Shown here one piece after another: positions 14,447 through 16,778 of a DNA stretch of 16,778 nucleotides. The stretch is from Bacteroidales bacterium UBA3834 (GTDB taxonomy: Bacteria; Bacteroidota; Bacteroidia; Bacteroidales; P3): positions 62,095 through 78,872 of the forward strand of contig DGIA01000023.1 in assembly GCA_002392965.1 (NCBI GenBank). Direction: 5' to 3'. The position numbers and the translations under genes are program-made. The first letter of the stretch is position 1. Each line of letters begins with the position of its first letter. The notes under the pieces are model-generated. The model was not told the DNA's origin. It saw nothing but the letters and a program-made list of their open reading frames with translations, and searched no databases.

Positions 14447-16778
14447 TTATCCAATCAACTCTTTTGCAAGGGCGATGGCCTTGTCGAGGCCGTCGGCGTT
14501 GCGGCCGCCAGCGGTGGCGAAATGAGGCTGTCCGCCGCCGCCACCTTGTATTTCTTTGCCGAGGGTGCGCACCAGCTGACCGGCGTTGAGGCCGGCATCG
14601 ACGCGGTTCTGACCCAGCACGATGAGCAAGGCGGGTTTGCCGTCTTTGACACTTCCGAGCACCACGGCCATATCGGGATGGTCGTTGCGGAGGGCAACAA
14701 TGGCATCTTTGAGGGGGTTGACATCGTTTTCGATACGTTCAATGAGTATCGGAGACGAGGTCAATTTGTTCGCTATTTCGCGGGCCACTCCTGCTGCTTT
14801 TTCTTTCTGCATCTGCTCGACGGAGGCCTTCAGTTGGGTGTTCTCTTCCTGTAGTTTGATGATGGAAGTCGCGAGGTCCTTGGTGCCTTTGAAGAGGTCT
14901 GCCAATGCGGCCAATTGCTCCTGCTGATGGTCGGCGAAGGCTGTGGCTGCTTCGGCGGTGATGGCCTCGATGCGGCGCATGCCGGCGGCAACGGCGCCTT
15001 CGCTGACGATGCGGAAGCTGCCTATCATGCCTGTATTGGCAACATGGGTGCCGCCGCAGAACTCGATACTGGGGCCATATTTGACCACACGCACATGGTC
15101 GCCGTATTTCTCGCCGAAGAGGGCCATTGCGCCCAGTTTCTGCGCTTCGGCAATGGGCATGGCGCGGTGTTCCTCGAGGGGCAGGCACTGGCGGATCATC
15201 TCGTTCACACGGCGTTCCACCTCGCGTATCTGTTCATGGCTCATTTTCTCGTAGTGGCTGAAGTCGAAACGCAGGCGCTCTGCATCGACACTCGAACCTT
15301 TCTGTTCCACGTGGTCGCCCAGCACTTGTCGGAGGGCGTAGTGCATCAGGTGGGTGGCCGAGTGGTTGCATCCAATGGCGGTGCGGCGGCGGGCATCCAC
15401 CTTGGCGTGGAATGTCGCCGTAAGGTCCTCCGGCAACGTATCGACGATATGGACGATGAGGCCGTTCTCCTTCTTGGTATTCACCACTTTTAACTCGTAA
15501 CCTTTAACACTTATCTCTCCCGTGTCGCCCACCTGGCCACCGCTCTCGCCGTAGAAGGGGGTGCGGTCGAATACCAGCTGGTAAAACTCCTTGTCTTTGG
15601 CTTTCACCTTGCGGTAGCGGGCTATGTGCACGTCGGCCTCGAGGGTGTCGTAGCCGATGAATTCTTGTTCGCTGTCAGCGGCTGGCTGGTTCCCCGGTGC
15701 GGGGACGCACCAGTCGTCGTTTTCCACCTTGGCGGCGCCGCGGCTGCGTTCCTTCTGAGCGGCGAGGCCGCGCTGGAAGCCGTCCATATCGACCGTGAGG
15801 CCTTTCTCGGTGGCGATAAGTTGTGTCAGGTCGATGGGGAAGCCGTAGGTGTCGAATAGCTCGAAGGCGAAGGCGCCATCAACCACCTTGCTGTTGCATT
15901 TGGCTGCATAGTCGTCGAAGCGCTTGATGCCGCCGGCGAGGGTGCGCAGGAAAGCCTGCTCTTCCTCGAGTATGATGCGCTGTATGAGTTCCTGCTGTTT
16001 CTTGAGTTCGGGGAACTGGTGGCCCATTTGGCCCACGAGGGTGGGGACGAGGGTGTTGAGGAACGGCTCGGTGAAGCCGAGGAAAGTGTAACCGTAGCGG
16101 ACGGCGCGGCGCAGGATGCGGCGGATCACATATCCGGCTTTGACGTTGGAGGGCAGCTGCCCGTCGGCGATGCTGAAGCTCACGGCGCGCAGGTGGTCGG
16201 CGCAGACGCGCATGGCTATGTCGGCATCCTCGTTCTGGCCGTAGGTCTTGCCGGCCTTGTGTGCCAATTCCTGTATCAGCGGCTGGAATACGTCGGTGTC
16301 GTAGTTGGAACGCTTGCCCTGCATCACCATGCAGAGGCGCTCGAAGCCCATGCCGGTGTCGATATGCTTGGCTTTCAGGGGCTCCAATGTGCCGTCGGCC
16401 TTACGGTTATACTGCATGAACACCAAGTTCCATATCTCGATCACCTGCGGGTTGTCCTTGTTCACCAGGTCTTTGCCCGGCACTTTGGCCTTCTCCTCGT
16501 CGGGACGGATATCGACATGGATTTCTGAGCAGGGGCCGCAGGGGCCTTGGTCGCCCATCTCCCAGAAGTTGTCTTTCTTCGAACCTTTCAGTATGCGGTC
16601 TTCGCTGATATGGTCTTTCCAGAAGTCGTAGGCTTCGGTATCCATGCCGAGCCCCTCCTTCTCGTCGCCGCCGAAGACGGTGACATAGAGCCAGTCTTTG
16701 TTGATTTTCATCACCTCGGTGAGGAATTCCCAGCCGTAGGCGATGGCTTCCTTCTTGAAGTAGTCGCCGAACGACCAG
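14447..16778 (-). CDS. alaS: Alanyl-tRNA synthetase, N-terminus cut by the window edge
   Basis: This enzyme charges tRNA-Ala with alanine and removes misloaded Ser or Gly. About 777 residues are visible, from the in-frame codon at 16777 (WSFGDYFKKEAIAYGWEF), so roughly the first 100 residues of a typical ~875-residue AlaRS are outside the window. Class II aminoacylation core motifs are GPCGPCSEIHVD, WNLVFMQYNR and DTGMGFERLCMVMQGKRSNYDTD. The editing domain has the metal-binding HSATHLMH and CGGTH motifs. The C-terminal C-Ala domain ends with the glycine-rich GGGGGQPHFATAGG. Nothing looks broken. It heads a tightly packed run with the small ORF, the glycan-binding-like gene and tgt. Confidence 0.98.
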   Translation of the reverse strand, partial: WSFGDYFKKEAIAYGWEFLTEVMKINKDWLYVTVFGGDEKEGLGMDTEAYDFWKDHISEDRILKGSKKDNFWEMGDQGPCGPCSEIHVDIRPDEEKAKVPGKDLVNKDNPQVIEIWNLVFMQYNRKADGTLEPLKAKHIDTGMGFERLCMVMQGKRSNYDTDVFQPLIQELAHKAGKTYGQNEDADIAMRVCADHLRAVSFSIADGQLPSNVKAGYVIRRILRRAVRYGYTFLGFTEPFLNTLVPTLVGQMGHQFPELKKQQELIQRIILEEEQAFLRTLAGGIKRFDDYAAKCNSKVVDGAFAFELFDTYGFPIDLTQLIATEKGLTVDMDGFQRGLAAQKERSRGAAKVENDDWCVPAPGNQPAADSEQEFIGYDTLEADVHIARYRKVKAKDKEFYQLVFDRTPFYGESGGQVGDTGEISVKGYELKVVNTKKENGLIVHIVDTLPEDLTATFHAKVDARRRTAIGCNHSATHLMHYALRQVLGDHVEQKGSSVDAERLRFDFSHYEKMSHEQIREVERRVNEMIRQCLPLEEHRAMPIAEAQKLGAMALFGEKYGDHVRVVKYGPSIEFCGGTHVANTGMIGSFRIVSEGAVAAGMRRIEAITAEAATAFADHQQEQLAALADLFKGTKDLATSIIKLQEENTQLKASVEQMQKEKAAGVAREIANKLTSSPILIERIENDVNPLKDAIVALRNDHPDMAVVLGSVKDGKPALLIVLGQNRVDAGLNAGQLVRTLGKEIQGGGGGQPHFATAGGRNADGLDKAIALAKELIG

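Noticed and set aside
14915..15493. 192-codon plus-strand open frame
   Set aside because: Lies wholly opposite the alaS editing-domain region, which is clearly coding on the minus strand.

Overview
The window looks like chromosomal DNA of a Bacteroidota member, most likely of the order Bacteroidales. Three lines of evidence support this. Two large secreted proteins end in type IX secretion system (T9SS) sorting domains, one type A and one type B. Several genes are preceded by the Bacteroidota -7 box TAnnTTTG, with no purine-rich Shine-Dalgarno sequence obvious at the starts I examined. The housekeeping proteins (AlaRS, TGT, a prohibitin-like SPFH protein) read like Bacteroidota versions. I see no transposase, integrase, phage structural gene or CRISPR array.

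Layout, left to right. Bases 1-224 are non-coding, with short direct repeats, an A/T-tract hairpin and a -7 box. They lead into a plus-strand T9SS type A cargo protein (225-2249). Between this gene and the convergent minus-strand block lie three 31-bp tandem repeats and a perfect 17-bp inverted repeat. Everything else is on the minus strand and is described here in transcription order from the right edge. A cluster of alaS (partial), a small 81-residue ORF, a secreted protein with a discoidin/NADase-type glycan-binding C-terminus, and tgt is packed with gaps of 25 nt, 12 nt and a 4-nt overlap. After a 108-nt intergenic region with its own promoter and a palindrome comes a second cluster: a membrane GT2 glycosyltransferase, an ECF sigma factor, a probable outer-membrane barrel protein and a GNAT acetyltransferase. 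Its junctions are a 1-nt gap, a 4-nt ATGA overlap and a 28-nt gap. Next is a self-contained tRNA-Arg(ACG) unit with a matching promoter and a strong intrinsic terminator. Last comes a 1254-residue beta-propeller/PKD T9SS type B protein, followed by a tandem universal-stress-type protein starting 14 nt after its stop, and a prohibitin-like SPFH membrane protein.

How the genes may work together (inference). AlaRS and TGT serve translation and tRNA modification. The GT2-sigma-barrel-GNAT cluster has translationally coupled junctions and no recognisable anti-sigma factor, so it could be a small envelope-regulation module; it is the best candidate here for an undescribed system. The two T9SS cargos share a propeller-like N-terminal style but carry different sorting signals. 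Other points worth a second look are a TGT that has lost the three zinc-binding cysteines and a strongly mosaic base composition inside the first T9SS gene.
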